Shown here: in pieces, positions 54,632-64,000 of the stretch
Layout: every line of letters starts with the position of its first letter
Position numbering within the stretch: position 1 is the first letter of the stretch
Translations under genes and position numbers: made by a program
Source of the DNA: Pseudomonas sp. Q2-TVG4-2
GTDB lineage: Bacteria > Pseudomonadota > Gammaproteobacteria > Pseudomonadales > Pseudomonadaceae
DNA: 64,000 nucleotides
Assembly (NCBI RefSeq): GCF_013620795.1
Contig: NZ_LGLW01000003.1
Location: forward strand, 1-64,000
Reading direction: 5' to 3'
Notes under the pieces: generated by a model
The model's input: the letters and a program-made list of their open reading frames with translations, nothing else
Database searches by the model: none
Told to the model about the DNA's origin: nothing

Positions 54632-55603
54632 ATGCAGACCTTGTATCCGGAGATCAAACCCTACGCCCGGCATGAGCTGGCGGTCGAAGCGCCGCATGTG
54701 CTTTATGTCGACGAGAGTGGGTCGCCGGAAGGCCTGCCTGTCTTGTTTGTGCATGGCGGGCCGGGTGGTGGCTGTGATGCGCTGAGCCGTCGCTTCTTCG
54801 ATCCCAATCTGTACCGCATCATTACCTTCGATCAGCGGGGCTGTGGCCGCTCCACCCCGCACGCCAGTCTGGAAAATAACACCACCGCGCACGTTATCGC
54901 CGATATGGAGCGGATTCGCGAGTTTCTTGGCGTCGACAAGTGGGTGCTGTTCGGCGGGTCCTGGGGCTCGACGCTATCACTGGCCTATGCTCAGGCGTTT
55001 CCCGAACGTGTGCATGCGTTGATTCTGCGCGGCATTTTTCTCTGTCGGCCGAAGGAATTCTCCTGGTTCTACCAGGAGGGCGCCAGTCGACTCTTTCCCG
55101 ATTATTGGCAGGACTTTCTCTCGCCAATTCCCCCGGAAGAGCGTGGCGATCTGATGCAGGCGTACTACAAGCGCCTGACCGGCACCGACCAGATCGCCCA
55201 GATGCACGCAGCCAAGGCGTGGTCCTGCTGGGAGGGTCGCACCGCCACGTTGCGGCCCAATACCCAGGTGGTCGATCGTTTCTCCGACACTCATCGGGCG
55301 CTGGCGATGGCGCGCATCGAGTGCCACTACTTCGTCAATGGCGCGTTTCTCGAGCCCGATCAGTTGCTGCGCAACATGCACAAGATTGCCCATCTGCCGG
55401 GCATCATCGTGCACGGGCGCTATGACGTCATCTGCCCGCTGGATAATGCCTGGGAGCTGCACGAGGCGTGGTCCAACAGCGAACTGCAGATCATCCGCGA
55501 GGCCGGCCATTCTGCGTCGGAGCCCGGCATCTGCGACGCCCTGGTGCGTGCCGCCGCGGACGTGGCCAAGCGCCTGCTCGATTTACCGCCAGAGGAAGCC
55601 TGA
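54632..55603 (+). CDS. pip: Proline iminopeptidase
   Basis: 323 residues. Alpha/beta-hydrolase (S33): oxyanion HGGPGGG, nucleophile [12 protein letters not shown], acid GRYDVICP and histidine EAGHSASE. Removes N-terminal proline from peptides. Its stop overlaps the dtd start by one base (TGATG). Confidence 0.95.
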   Translation: MQTLYPEIKPYARHELAVEAPHVLYVDESGSPEGLPVLFVHGGPGGGCDALSRRFFDPNLYRIITFDQRGCGRSTPHASLENNTTAHVIADMERIREFLGVDKWVLFGGSWGSTLSLAYAQAFPERVHALILRGIFLCRPKEFSWFYQEGASRLFPDYWQDFLSPIPPEERGDLMQAYYKRLTGTDQIAQMHAAKAWSCWEGRTATLRPNTQVVDRFSDTHRALAMARIECHYFVNGAFLEPDQLLRNMHKIAHLPGIIVHGRYDVICPLDNAWELHEAWSNSELQIIREAGHSASEPGICDALVRAAADVAKRLLDLPPEEA

Positions 55604-56040
55604 TGAAGGCGCTGATCCAGCGCGTGCGGCACGCGCGGGTCGAAGTGGCGAACGAGGTGGTCGGTAGCATCGACCAAGGCCTGCTGGTGCTGGTTGGCGT
55701 CGAGCGCGACGATGACCGCGCTCGGGCCGATAAGTTGTTGCATAAACTGCTGCGTTACCGCGTATTCGGTGACGAGCAAGGCAAGATGAACCGCTCCGTG
55801 ACCGATACCGGCGGCGGTCTGCTGCTGGTCTCGCAGTTCACCCTAGCCGCCGATACGGGCAGCGGTCTGCGGCCCAGCTTTTCCAGCGCGGCGCCGCCGC
55901 AGCTCGGCGAAGAACTCTATGACTACCTGCTCGCACAGGCGCGCCGACAACATTCGCAGGTCGCCTGCGGTCGCTTCGGTGCCGATATGCAGGTGCATCT
56001 GCAGAACGATGGGCCTGTGACCTTCCTGCTGGAAAGCTGA
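55603..56040 (+). CDS. dtd: D-aminoacyl-tRNA deacylase
   Basis: 145 residues. Dtd family motifs [14 protein letters not shown] and the C-terminal [11 protein letters not shown] (GPVT-type chiral proof-reading segment). Hydrolyses D-aminoacyl-tRNAs such as D-Tyr-tRNA. ATG chosen for translational coupling with pip. Confidence 0.96.
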   Translation: MKALIQRVRHARVEVANEVVGSIDQGLLVLVGVERDDDRARADKLLHKLLRYRVFGDEQGKMNRSVTDTGGGLLLVSQFTLAADTGSGLRPSFSSAAPPQLGEELYDYLLAQARRQHSQVACGRFGADMQVHLQNDGPVTFLLES

Positions 56041-56060
56041 AGCGACCCGCTGCGGTGCGG

Positions 56061-56480
56061 TCAGCGCTTCGAGGGCTCCAGATCGTTCTCGTGCAGCCAG
56101 GTAATGGCATATTCACGCAATTGCACGGCCTGGTAATCCAGCCAGGCCTGACGAACCTCCGGAAAGTCCTCCAGCTTGAAGTCGAAGGTTCGCAGCGGCT
56201 TGCGGCCCTGCAAGGCGTCGCTCAAAACCGCATGAGCGTTGGGGTCGTGCTGAGTGAACAGAAACGCCTCGCGCATGGCGATCGACTGCGCGAGCCCGAG
56301 CGGCTCGATATGCAGAAAGCGATCTTCCTGCACGTCGTATTTTTCATCCACGCCTGGCGTTGTTTCGCCCGGAAACACTGCGCGGATTTCACCTGACTCC
56401 AGATCGAGGTAATGCTCGCTGGCGTCGCGGTTATCCAGCGCATACTCCAGACGGTGAAGATCAATGGTCAAAGGTCGCAT
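56061..56480 (-). CDS. UPF0158 family protein
   Basis: 139 residues from ATG 56480. Family sequence MRPLTIDLHRLEYALDN and HYLDLESGEI; function unknown. Convergent with dtd; the frame extends upstream without a good start. Confidence 0.8.
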   Translation of the reverse strand: MRPLTIDLHRLEYALDNRDASEHYLDLESGEIRAVFPGETTPGVDEKYDVQEDRFLHIEPLGLAQSIAMREAFLFTQHDPNAHAVLSDALQGRKPLRTFDFKLEDFPEVRQAWLDYQAVQLREYAITWLHENDLEPSKR

Positions 56481-56590
56481 GGCAGATACTGCTGTGTGGG
56501 GTTCAGTAGCTCTGACCTGCCCGCACCGGATGCGTGCATTACGTTCATCGGTACTGTGCGCCATTCGACCTATGCACAACGGGGGCTTGG

Positions 56591-57298
56591 TCAGAATAGG
56601 CGCGCAAGCAGGGCGCTGACGGCGGTTTCCACGCGCAGGATGCGTTCACCCAATTGAACCGGCTGCAGGCCAGCCTCGGTGAGTTTGTCGACTTCGTAGG
56701 GTATCCAGCCGCCTTCCGGTCCGATCGCCAGGGTCACCGATTCGCTGACCTCGCGTGGACAGGCCGGGTAGTTACCCGGGTGCCCGACCAGCCCGCGCGT
56801 GCCGGCAGCCAGTTGTGGCAGGCGATCCTCGACGAAGGGTTTGAAGCGCTTTTCGATGCTCACGTCCGGCAGCACCGTGTCGCGTGCCTGCTCCAGGCCG
56901 AGCAGCAACTGTTCACGAATGGCAGCCGTTTCGAGAAAAGGGGTCTGCCAGAAGCTCTTTTCCACCCGGTAGCTATTGAGCAGCACCAGCCGCGGCACGC
57001 CCATGCAGGCAACGGTTTGCAGCACGCGACGGAGCATCTTCGGTCTTGGCAGCGCGAGCAGCAGGGTTATTGGCAATTTTGCAGGCGGGGGTTGGTTCAG
57101 CGCAATTTCCAGTTCCGCCTCGCCGGCCTCCAGGCGCAGCAGCCGGCCTTGACCCATCTCACCGCCAAGCAGGCCGACTCGTAGATGTTCACCTGCTTCT
57201 GCGCGGTGCACATCCTGGATATGCTTGAAGCGACGATCACGCAGGATCACACGATCGGCGGCAACGAAGTCGGCCGCCTCCAGCAGCAACAGATTCAC
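56591..57298 (-). CDS. rsmE: 16S rRNA m3U1498 methyltransferase
   Basis: 235 residues with a GTG start at 57298 that overlaps the tatC stop by four bases (GTGA). RsmE SPOUT fold: N-terminal PUA-like [13 protein letters not shown] and C-terminal LAIGPEGGW knot. A longer frame to 57421 enters tatC sequence and is rejected. Last gene of the ubiE-to-rsmE operon. Confidence 0.95.
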   Translation of the reverse strand: MNLLLLEAADFVAADRVILRDRRFKHIQDVHRAEAGEHLRVGLLGGEMGQGRLLRLEAGEAELEIALNQPPPAKLPITLLLALPRPKMLRRVLQTVACMGVPRLVLLNSYRVEKSFWQTPFLETAAIREQLLLGLEQARDTVLPDVSIEKRFKPFVEDRLPQLAAGTRGLVGHPGNYPACPREVSESVTLAIGPEGGWIPYEVDKLTEAGLQPVQLGERILRVETAVSALLARLF

Positions 57299-58098
57299 GG
57301 GCGGGGTGTGGGCGATTGGTCGCTGTGATGCGCTGGGTCGTCCTCGGCGTCGCCGCGGAGTCCTTCCTCGCGTTTCTTCACCATGCTGCCGCAGATCAAC
57401 CCGGCCTCGAACAGCAGCCACATCGGAATGGCGAGCAGTGCCTGGGAGAATACGTCCGGTGGCGTCAGGACCATGCCGACCACGAAGCAGCCGACGATCA
57501 CATAGGGGCGGCTCTTGCGCAGGGTGGCGACATCGACGATCCCTACCCAGATCAGCAGGAAGGTCGCCACGGGGATTTCGAAGGCCACACCGAACGCAAA
57601 GAACAGGGTCAGCACGAAATCCAGGTACTGACCGATGTCGGTCATCATCTCCACGCCCTCAGGCGTCACGCTGGCGAAGAAGCCGAACATGATGGGAAAC
57701 ACGACGAAGTAGGCGAAGGCCATGCCGCCGTAGAACAGGAAAATGCTGGAAATGAGCAGCGGCACGGCGACGCGCTTCTCGTGCTTGTACAGCCCTGGGG
57801 CGATGAAACTCCAGATCTGATGCAAAATTACCGGCATCGATAGAAACAGCGCGACCATCATGGTCAGCTTGAATGGCGTCAGGAACGGCGAGGCCACTCC
57901 TGTGGCGATCATCGTCGCACCTTCCGGCAGATAGGCTCGTAACGGTGCCGCCACCAGCGCATAGATCTGCTGGGAAAAATAGAACAGCGCGCCAAACAGC
58001 AGCAGGATCGCCACCACGCAGCGCAGCAGGCGCTTGCGCAGCTCCGTCAGGTGGGCGACCAGCGGCATTTCCTGATCATCGATGGAAGTATTGCTCAT
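57295..58098 (-). CDS. tatC: Sec-independent translocase TatC
   Basis: 267 residues, six helices, [12 protein letters not shown] and [10 protein letters not shown]. Twin-arginine receptor core. Stop overlaps rsmE; start overlaps the tatB stop by four bases. Confidence 0.96.
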   Translation of the reverse strand: MSNTSIDDQEMPLVAHLTELRKRLLRCVVAILLLFGALFYFSQQIYALVAAPLRAYLPEGATMIATGVASPFLTPFKLTMMVALFLSMPVILHQIWSFIAPGLYKHEKRVAVPLLISSIFLFYGGMAFAYFVVFPIMFGFFASVTPEGVEMMTDIGQYLDFVLTLFFAFGVAFEIPVATFLLIWVGIVDVATLRKSRPYVIVGCFVVGMVLTPPDVFSQALLAIPMWLLFEAGLICGSMVKKREEGLRGDAEDDPAHHSDQSPTPRP

Positions 58099-58484
58099 GG
58101 CTCGGCGGGTCTGTCCGGACGTGGTACGGGGGCCGTTTCGGCGGGTTTGGCTTCATTCGTTGGCGGTGTATCGAGTGTGCCTGCATCTGGGGGAGGCGTG
58201 GCGGACTGCGGGGACGGATTACTGGTGGGGCTCGGTGAGCTGGGCATGATGCTCTGCTTCATCTCGCGCTCGAGATCGAGGATGCGCTCATTGTGCAGCT
58301 GGCGACGGATCTCGTCGGCGCCGATCTCGCGCTCGACCTCGGACTTGATGTTGGCAAAGCTGCGCTTGGCGCGGCCAATCCATAGACCAGCGGTGCGCAC
58401 CGCGCCGGGCAGGCGCTCGGGGCCCAATACGAACAAAGCAACCAGGCCGATCAGCAGCAGTTCGGTGAAGCCGATATCGAACAT
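58095..58484 (-). CDS. tatB: Sec-independent translocase TatB
   Basis: 129 residues. Single helix [27 protein letters not shown], followed by amphipathic helix and a Pro-rich tail. With TatA and TatC it exports folded proteins with twin-arginine signals. Confidence 0.95.
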   Translation of the reverse strand: MFDIGFTELLLIGLVALFVLGPERLPGAVRTAGLWIGRAKRSFANIKSEVEREIGADEIRRQLHNERILDLEREMKQSIMPSSPSPTSNPSPQSATPPPDAGTLDTPPTNEAKPAETAPVPRPDRPAEP

Positions 58485-58490
58485 GGCGCC

Positions 58491-58721
58491 TCAGTTCTTC
58501 TTTGTCGGGTCTTCAACCTTGCGGGCCTCGGCATCGAGGGTATGGCTCTGCTTCTCTTCGACGCTGGGCTTTTCCTCATCGGTGCCCATGGACTTACGGA
58601 AGCCCTTGATCGCGTCGCCCAGATCCGAGCCCAGGCCCTTCAAACGCTTGGTGCCGAAGAGCATGACCACGATGAGCAGAACGATCAGGAGTTGCCAGAT
58701 GCTGATTCCACCAAAACCCAT
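58491..58721 (-). CDS. tatA: Sec-independent translocase TatA
   Basis: 76 residues. One membrane helix ([22 protein letters not shown]) and amphipathic helix [15 protein letters not shown]. Six bases upstream of tatB. Confidence 0.95.
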   Translation of the reverse strand: MGFGGISIWQLLIVLLIVVMLFGTKRLKGLGSDLGDAIKGFRKSMGTDEEKPSVEEKQSHTLDAEARKVEDPTKKN

Positions 58722-58751
58722 GCTGCAGTACTCCGAAGTTGATTGTCAGGA

Positions 58752-59078
58752 TTATGAGCGCGCGGCTTTTTCCGCATGCCCTGAGAGACCGAAACGTCGG
58801 TCCAATTCGTCCAGTACCGCCTGGGGGTGTTGATCCAAGGCGGCCAGCATCACCAGGCTGTGAAACCACAGGTCGGCGGTTTCGTAGATCAGGTCGCTGG
58901 TATCACCGCTGATGGCGGCATCCTTGGCGGCCAGAATGGTTTCAACCGATTCTTCGCCGACCTTCTCGAGGATCTTGTTCAGGCCCTTGTGATACAGGCT
59001 GGCCACGTAGGAGCTGTCCGCAGCGGCGCCCTTGCGGGCTTCCAGCACCTCGGCCAGACGGGCAAAGGTGTCACTCAT
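58752..59078 (-). CDS. hisE: Phosphoribosyl-ATP diphosphatase
   Basis: 108 residues from ATG 59078 ([16 protein letters not shown]); MazG-like helices with [14 protein letters not shown]. Second step of histidine synthesis. Its start overlaps the hisI stop by eight bases. Confidence 0.95.
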   Translation of the reverse strand: MSDTFARLAEVLEARKGAAADSSYVASLYHKGLNKILEKVGEESVETILAAKDAAISGDTSDLIYETADLWFHSLVMLAALDQHPQAVLDELDRRFGLSGHAEKAARS

Positions 59079-59466
59079 GTTTGTGCTCCGCATAGATCGC
59101 TCGTGGGTCCTTGAGGACCGGCTCGACAGTTTTCCAGTCACCGCTCTCGAAGACCCGATAGAAGCAGCTTTCGCGTCCGGTATGGCAGGCAATGCCGCCG
59201 ATCTGCTCGACCATCAGTACGATCACGTCGGCATCACAGTCCAGGCGCAACTCGTGCAGCTTCTGCACATGACCGGACTCCTCGCCCTTGCGCCACAGCT
59301 TGCCACGTGAACGTGACCAATAGATGGCGCGGTTTTCCGCTGCGGTGAGTGCCAGCGCCTCGCGATTCATCCAGGCCATCATCAGGATGCGCCCGGTCTG
59401 GTGATCCTGGGCGATAGCTGGCACCAGGCCGTCTTCGTTCCAGTTGATTTCGTCCAGCCAGTTCAT
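59071..59466 (-). CDS. hisI: Phosphoribosyl-AMP cyclohydrolase
   Basis: 131 residues. [52 protein letters not shown]. Third step of histidine synthesis, zinc dependent. Between ubiB and hisE. Confidence 0.96.
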   Translation of the reverse strand: MNWLDEINWNEDGLVPAIAQDHQTGRILMMAWMNREALALTAAENRAIYWSRSRGKLWRKGEESGHVQKLHELRLDCDADVIVLMVEQIGGIACHTGRESCFYRVFESGDWKTVEPVLKDPRAIYAEHKHE

Positions 59467-59515
59467 CGAATTCTCCGCTCAATGCGTCAAGTGTGCCAGC
59501 CTCACCGACTGCTGG

Positions 59516-61126
59516 CTATCGGCGCACCACGATGTAGATTCCAGCGCTGAGCATCACCCAGGCCGGCCAGGTGCTCACCGCGGTGAAACTGTCGGCAGTG
59601 GTGGCCAGGGTTGCGCCTCCGCCCAGCAGTACGGCACCGACGAGGCGTAACGGCCAATGCCGGTGGTGCTCTCTCCAAGGCGGCGGTGGGTTGTCCGCGT
59701 GGGGATTGGACATGCGTTCGAGAAGCTCGCGGGTCATGCCGGCCAGGTGCGGCAGCTGCTCGATCTGCGCCTGCGCATTCTTCAGCAGCTGCTTAGGGCT
59801 CATGCGCTCGCGCATCCAGCGTTCAAGGTACGGTTGGCCGGTGGTCCAGAGGTCCAAATCGGGGTAGAGCTCGCGGCCCAGCCCTTCGATATTGAGTAGG
59901 GTCTTTTGCAGCAGCACCAGCTGCGGCTGGACCTCCATGTTGAAGCGCCGTGCGACCTGGAACAGGCGCACCAGCAACTGACCGAAGGAAATGTCCTTCA
60001 GCGGCTTCTCGAAGATCGGCTCGCAAACGGTACGGATCGCCGCTTCGAACTCGTTTACCTTGGTTTCCGCCGGCACCCAGCCCGAGTCGATGTGCAATTG
60101 CGCGACCTTGCGGTAGTCGCGTTTGAAGAAGGCCATCAGGTTGCGCGCCAGGTAGTCCTGATCTTCTGGCGTCAGGCTGCCGACGATGCCGAAGTCCACC
60201 GCGATGTACTGCGGGTTCCAGGGTTGGTGGGTGCTGACGAAGATGTTGCCGGGGTGCATGTCGGCATGGAAGAAGCTGTCGCGAAAGACCTGAGTGAAAA
60301 AGATCTCCACACCGCGCTCGGCCAGCTGCTTCATGTCCGTGCGTTGTTCGGACAGCCGCGCCATGTCCGTCACCGGCACGCCGTAGATGCGCTCCATCAC
60401 CAGGACCTGAGGGCGGCAGTAGTCCCAATGGATCTGCGGGACGTAGAGCAGCGGTGAATCCTGAAAGTTGCGTTTGAGCTGGCTGGCATTGGCGGCCTCG
60501 CGCAGCAGGTCCAGCTCGTCGTAGATGGTCTTGGCGTAGTCGTCGACCACTTCCACCAAATGCAGACGGCGGGCCTCGGTGGACGCCCGCTCGGCGGTCT
60601 TGGCTAGCAGGAACAGCCAGGCCAGGTCCTGGCTGATGACGGGCTTCAGATTGGGTCGTACCACCTTGACCACTACTTCTTCGCCACTGCGCAGCTTGGC
60701 GGCGTGAACCTGTGCGACCGAAGCGGAGGCCAGCGGTTTGCTGTCGAAACGGGCGAAGATTTCGCTCACCGGTGCGCCCAGCTGGCGCTCGATCAGGGCG
60801 GTGGCCACCGCCGAATCGAAGGGCGGCACGCGATCCTGCAGCATCGCCAGCTCTTCGGCGATATCCAACGGCAGCAGGTCGCGGCGGGTAGAAAGAATCT
60901 GGCCGAACTTGATGAAGATCGGTCCGAGACCTTCCAAGGCCAAGCGCAGGCGCGCGCCCCGGGACAGCTCGGTACGCCGACGGGGCAGCCAGCGCCAGGG
61001 CAGCAGGTAGCTGGTAGCACGCAGCCACCACGGCATTGGCAGATCGAGGATGATGTCGTCCAGCCGGTAGCGGATCACCACCAGCAGGATGCGGAACAGG
61101 CGGCGGGCCGCGGCGAACAGCTTCAT
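59516..61126 (-). CDS. ubiB: Ubiquinone biosynthesis kinase-like protein UbiB
   Basis: 536 residues. ABC1/ADCK family: [14 protein letters not shown] (KxGQ), [31 protein letters not shown] and C-terminal membrane segments. Needed for coenzyme Q hydroxylation steps. Start overlaps the ubiJ stop. Confidence 0.96.
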   Translation of the reverse strand: MKLFAAARRLFRILLVVIRYRLDDIILDLPMPWWLRATSYLLPWRWLPRRRTELSRGARLRLALEGLGPIFIKFGQILSTRRDLLPLDIAEELAMLQDRVPPFDSAVATALIERQLGAPVSEIFARFDSKPLASASVAQVHAAKLRSGEEVVVKVVRPNLKPVISQDLAWLFLLAKTAERASTEARRLHLVEVVDDYAKTIYDELDLLREAANASQLKRNFQDSPLLYVPQIHWDYCRPQVLVMERIYGVPVTDMARLSEQRTDMKQLAERGVEIFFTQVFRDSFFHADMHPGNIFVSTHQPWNPQYIAVDFGIVGSLTPEDQDYLARNLMAFFKRDYRKVAQLHIDSGWVPAETKVNEFEAAIRTVCEPIFEKPLKDISFGQLLVRLFQVARRFNMEVQPQLVLLQKTLLNIEGLGRELYPDLDLWTTGQPYLERWMRERMSPKQLLKNAQAQIEQLPHLAGMTRELLERMSNPHADNPPPPWREHHRHWPLRLVGAVLLGGGATLATTADSFTAVSTWPAWVMLSAGIYIVVRR

Positions 61127-61746
61127 TCGGGTCGGTCTGGTTTCAAAGATTGGATAAGCCGCTCGACTCGGGTTTCGAGTCGGTCGAGATCGAGTTTGAG
61201 GCAGTCGAGTTCTGAGAAGCGCGCTTCCCCCTCAGCCAGGCCGACCAGAGCTCGGGATTCTTCGTTGAGGTAGTCCGCCAGGTCCTGGCGCAGGCTTTCG
61301 GCACTCTGCCGGGCCCAGGCGGCCTGACCGCGAACAACAGAGCCGAGCAGATGCGCGCCGACAGGACCGAGCCAGCGCGAGAGTTCGTATTCCCAATCCA
61401 GCTCAAGATCCTGCAGCACCTCGGCGAGGCTCATCAGTAGTGCGCTGTCACCCTCGATCTCGACGTCAGGGCCGTGCAGGATGGCGGTCTTGTTGCGGCT
61501 GGTCGCCAATCGCAGCAGGCTCGTAGCAGAGGCGCGCAGGCGGCAATCCGGCTCGCAGTCCCAATGCTCGGCCAACCGTAGACCATCTTCATCAGCGAGG
61601 ATGAACAGCCGCCAAGCGGGAGCCGAGCAGTCGACTTCGATGATCCGACCGCTGAGCCTGGCCAGCCGCGGCAGGGCCGTTGGGTCCAGGCGCAGTACGC
61701 GGTTGATCCCGCGCTCGGCACCGGCCAGCAGAGCGGCGCGCAGCAT
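61123..61746 (-). CDS. ubiJ: Ubiquinone biosynthesis accessory factor UbiJ
   Basis: 207 residues; SCP2 lipid-binding domain (about 15-110) and a C-terminal coiled coil ([21 protein letters not shown]). Lipid carrier for the Ubi complex. Start overlaps the ubiE stop by one base. Confidence 0.93.
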   Translation of the reverse strand: MLRAALLAGAERGINRVLRLDPTALPRLARLSGRIIEVDCSAPAWRLFILADEDGLRLAEHWDCEPDCRLRASATSLLRLATSRNKTAILHGPDVEIEGDSALLMSLAEVLQDLELDWEYELSRWLGPVGAHLLGSVVRGQAAWARQSAESLRQDLADYLNEESRALVGLAEGEARFSELDCLKLDLDRLETRVERLIQSLKPDRPE

Positions 61747-62516
61747 CAGGGCTTGATGCCGCGATGCAGGGCGACGATGCCGCCGGTCATGTTGTGGTAG
61801 GTGACGCGTTCGAAGCCGGCGGTGGCCATCATGCCCTTGAGTGTTTCCTGATCTGGGTGCATACGGATCGACTCGGCCAGGTAGCGATAGCTCTCCGAGT
61901 CATTAGTGATCAGCTTGCCCATCATCGGCAACAGGCTGAACGAGTAGGCGTCGTAAGCTTTGGAGAACAATTGGTTGGTGGGCTTGGAGAATTCCAGCAC
62001 CAGCAGCCGGCCGCCGGGCTTGAGAACCCTTAACATCGACGCAATGGCGTCTTCTTTGTGCGTCACGTTGCGCAGGCCGAAGGCGATGGTGACCACGTCG
62101 AAGTGGTTGTCCGGGAACGGCAGTTTCTCGGCGTCGGCCTGAACGAACTTCACGTTGCCGGCCACGCCCTTGTCGAGCAGGCGGTCACGGCCGACCTTGA
62201 GCATGGACGCGTTGATATCGGCCAGCACCACTTCGCCGGTCGGGCCGACGATGCGCGAGAACTGGCGCGCCAGATCGCCAGTGCCGCCAGCGATATCCAG
62301 CACCCGGTTTCCGTGGCGCACGCCAGACAGCTCGATGGTAAAGCGCTTCCAGAGGCGATGTACGCCGCCGGACATCAGGTCGTTCATCAGGTCGTATTTG
62401 GCGGCTACAGAGTGAAAAACCTCGGCCACCTTGTGCGCTTTTTCGCTCTCCGGCACGTTCTTGTAGCCGAAGTGGGTGGTGGGCTCTGCGTCACGCTCTT
62501 TGCGGGGATCGGTCAT
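61746..62516 (-). CDS. ubiE: Ubiquinone/menaquinone C-methyltransferase UbiE
   Basis: 256 residues from ATG 62516. Methyltransferase fold with [10 protein letters not shown] (SAM loop), [18 protein letters not shown]. First gene of the ubiE-ubiJ-ubiB-hisIE-tatABC-rsmE unit. Frame extends 10 codons upstream with no better start. Confidence 0.95.
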   Translation of the reverse strand: MTDPRKERDAEPTTHFGYKNVPESEKAHKVAEVFHSVAAKYDLMNDLMSGGVHRLWKRFTIELSGVRHGNRVLDIAGGTGDLARQFSRIVGPTGEVVLADINASMLKVGRDRLLDKGVAGNVKFVQADAEKLPFPDNHFDVVTIAFGLRNVTHKEDAIASMLRVLKPGGRLLVLEFSKPTNQLFSKAYDAYSFSLLPMMGKLITNDSESYRYLAESIRMHPDQETLKGMMATAGFERVTYHNMTGGIVALHRGIKP

Positions 62517-62713
62517 GTCACTGTCACCGGAAGAATGTGCCCGCATTCTAAACCTAAAAACGCCGTCGAGCGCGAAGCCACAAGCGTCAAGTCAGCGCAG
62601 AGAGTGCCGGCAGTTCTGGCGTCGATGGCTCGCTGATGCACTGACGGCCGGCAACCGGATGCGCCGCTTGCTATAGTGCGCGCCTTTGTTCCGGCCCGCA
62701 GTCAGGAGTCGCC

Positions 62714-62992
62714 ATGGCCCGCATCATCGTTGAACGTACCCACAGTCTCGGTCGAGATGCAGCACGGCGGAAAGCCGAGCAATTGGCGGCGAACCTGGCC
62801 ACCGATTTCGGCGTACGCTGCCAGTGGCAGGGCGATGTGCTGGAAGTCAGACGCAGCGGCGCGGATGGCCGTATCGAGGTTGAGGAAAACCGCGTTCGGG
62901 TCCAGCTGAATCTCGGCGTGTTGCTGTCGGCAATGGGCAGCAATATCCAAGGGCAGATCGAGCGCGCGTTGGACAAGGCGCTGCAGGCCTGA
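62714..62992 (+). CDS. Polyhydroxyalkanoic acid system family protein
   Basis: 92 residues (MARIIVERTHSLG, AARRKAEQLAANLA, GVRCQWQGDVLEV). Belongs to the PHA granule-associated/regulatory family found beside pha genes in Pseudomonas; role poorly defined. Divergent from ubiE; GGAG ribosome site upstream. Confidence 0.82.
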   Translation: MARIIVERTHSLGRDAARRKAEQLAANLATDFGVRCQWQGDVLEVRRSGADGRIEVEENRVRVQLNLGVLLSAMGSNIQGQIERALDKALQA

Positions 62993-63013
62993 GGCCAACC
63001 CGCAGCGAACTGA

Positions 63014-63394
63014 TCAGAGCATCATTTTCACCGGCGAGATGTCTGGGTCACGGGACTTTCCTGCTTTCGCCAGTGCGTCCACGTACTCATCCCAGAGCTG
63101 TTGCTGATGGCTCGCCAAGTGATAGAGGTAGTCCCAGGTATACAGGCCGCTGTCGTGTCCATCGCTGAAGGTCAGCTTCAGCGCGTATTGACCGGCCGGC
63201 TCGATACCTTCCAGCGCGACATTGACCTTGCCGGTCTGCAGGATCGGGTTGCCGTGACCCTGCACTTCAGCTGACGGCGAGTGCACCCTTAGAAATTCGG
63301 CTGGCAGGACGTAACGTTGATTGGCGCCGTATTCGAGCTCCAGCGTCTTTGATTTCTTGTGCAGCTTGATCGCGGTGGGGATGCGCATCGGCAT
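63014..63394 (-). CDS. DUF971 protein
   Basis: 126 residues. Gamma-butyrobetaine hydroxylase-like N-terminal domain (LHKKSKTLELEYG, LPAEFLRVHSPSAE, SDGHDSGLYTWDYLY). Often next to hslVU in pseudomonads; function uncertain (iron-sulphur related in some proposals). Second ATG MRIPTAI also possible. Confidence 0.85.
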   Translation of the reverse strand: MPMRIPTAIKLHKKSKTLELEYGANQRYVLPAEFLRVHSPSAEVQGHGNPILQTGKVNVALEGIEPAGQYALKLTFSDGHDSGLYTWDYLYHLASHQQQLWDEYVDALAKAGKSRDPDISPVKMML

Positions 63395-63406
63395 ACTCCA
63401 TATGGA

Positions 63407-63500
63407 CTTGAAGCTTGAAGCTTGAGCGATAGCCAGAGCTGGCGCGAAGTCTAGGTACCGGCTCCGCTCTTCTAGCTTCTGACTTCCAGCTTCCGGCTGC
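63407..63500. repeat. CTTGAAG tandem repeats and imperfect inverted copy
   Basis: Nearly three tandem copies of CTTGAAG (63407-63426) are followed, after about 35 bases, by AGCTTC-type words in the opposite sense (about 63470-63495), forming a long imperfect hairpin between hslU and the DUF971 gene. Similar low-complexity intergenic segments are known to me in P. stutzeri; it may act as a terminator or mRNA-end structure. Confidence 0.4.
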
Positions 63501-63501
63501 G

Positions 63502-64000
63502 TTAAAGGATATACCGCGACAGATCTTCGTCTTCGGCCAGCTCGCCGAGGTGGCTGTTGACGTAGTCGGTGTCGATGCGGATGGGTTCGCCGTTCTGCTG
63601 ACCCGCCAGGTCTCCGGCGCTGAACGATACTTCCTCCAGCAACCGCTCGAGCAGCGTGTGCAGCCGGCGCGCGCCGATATTTTCCGTCTTCTCGTTGACC
63701 TGCCAGGCGATCTGAGCGAGGCGTTTGATGCCGTCGGCGGTGAATTCGATTGCCAGTCCTTCGGTCTTCAGCAACTCGCGGTACTGCTCGGTGAGCGAGG
63801 CATGCGGCTCGGTGAGGATGCGTTCGAAGTCCTCCGGCGACAGCGCTTTGAGCTCGACGCGGATCGGCAGACGACCTTGCAGCTCAGGCACCAGATCGCT
63901 GGGCTTGGACAGATGGAAGGCACCGCTGGCGATGAACAGGATGTGGTCGGTCTTGACCATGCCCAGCTTGGTGTTGACCGTGCTGCCTTCAATGAGTGGC
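63502..64000 (-). CDS. hslU: ATP-dependent protease ATPase subunit HslU, C-terminal part
   Basis: Only the C-terminal ~165 residues lie in the window; the gene continues beyond the right edge. AAA+ features visible: [49 protein letters not shown] (sensor 2), and the C-terminal EDLSRYIL that docks into HslV. Unfoldase of the HslVU protease. Confidence 0.95.
   Translation of the reverse strand, partial: PLIEGSTVNTKLGMVKTDHILFIASGAFHLSKPSDLVPELQGRLPIRVELKALSPEDFERILTEPHASLTEQYRELLKTEGLAIEFTADGIKRLAQIAWQVNEKTENIGARRLHTLLERLLEEVSFSAGDLAGQQNGEPIRIDTDYVNSHLGELAEDEDLSRYIL

Noticed and set aside
1-64000. CRISPR arrays, insertion sequences and rRNA
   Set aside because: No regular repeat-spacer pattern, transposase or rRNA-like sequence was found while reading both strands.

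Overview
The window looks like chromosome of a Stutzerimonas (Pseudomonas stutzeri group) gammaproteobacterium. The evidence is GC-rich coding sequence, a complete ectABCD-ask compatible-solute locus with EctD of P. stutzeri type, two-subunit pyruvate carboxylase with its LysR regulator, and the standard Pseudomonas block ubiE-ubiJ-ubiB-hisI-hisE-tatABC-rsmE. The species assignment is inferred from remembered homologues; no search was run.

Layout. 1-2.6 kb: end of a probable integrated element, AT-richer in part, holding a phage-type regulator tail, an anchored hypothetical protein and an orphan PD-(D/E)XK nuclease-like gene. Its right boundary falls inside the anticodon loop of tRNA-Sec: only the 5' half of selC remains downstream of selA-selB. 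2.7-15.3 kb: selenocysteine insertion genes selB and selA, a Tim44-domain protein, an orphan TRAP-type binding lipoprotein, uvrD, a membrane PAS-GGDEF-EAL protein, DUF2243 and CtaG. 15.3-20.2 kb: ectoine/hydroxyectoine operon, in which ectA and ectB form a single open frame. 20.2-23.5 kb: zwf and a divergent HexR-type regulator sharing a palindromic operator.

23.6-40.0 kb: a hydroxyproline catabolic island, all on the minus strand, in three transcription units. Each unit is preceded by the palindrome CGTATACG, a likely operator of the GntR regulator encoded in the island. It contains 4-hydroxyproline 2-epimerase, a three-subunit D-hydroxyproline dehydrogenase, a DapA-like deaminase, trans-3-hydroxyproline dehydratase, an aconitase X-type cis-3-hydroxyproline dehydratase, an Ldh2-type imine reductase, and both an ABC and a TRAP uptake system. 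The last enzyme of the pathway, alpha-ketoglutarate semialdehyde dehydrogenase, is not in the window.

40.0-47.6 kb: PycR-type regulator, pyruvate carboxylase PycA/PycB, a SbtA-type bicarbonate transporter with a SbtB-like PII protein, glutaminase and beta-carbonic anhydrase; most of this can be read as bicarbonate supply plus anaplerosis. 47.6-56.5 kb: thioesterase-fold protein, YkgJ, glycogen phosphorylase, fructose-bisphosphatase, DUF924, lipoproteins, lipocalin, proline iminopeptidase, D-Tyr-tRNA deacylase. 56.6-64 kb: rsmE, tatCBA, hisEI, ubiBJE, a PHA-system protein, a DUF971 protein and the 3' end of hslU.

Most of the window is ordinary Pseudomonas core genome. The most unusual points are the selC split, the ectA-ectB joined frame, the shared GntR-type operator of the hydroxyproline island, and the SbtAB/carbonic anhydrase genes beside pyruvate carboxylase. 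I did not find a clearly new multi-gene defence or regulatory system.
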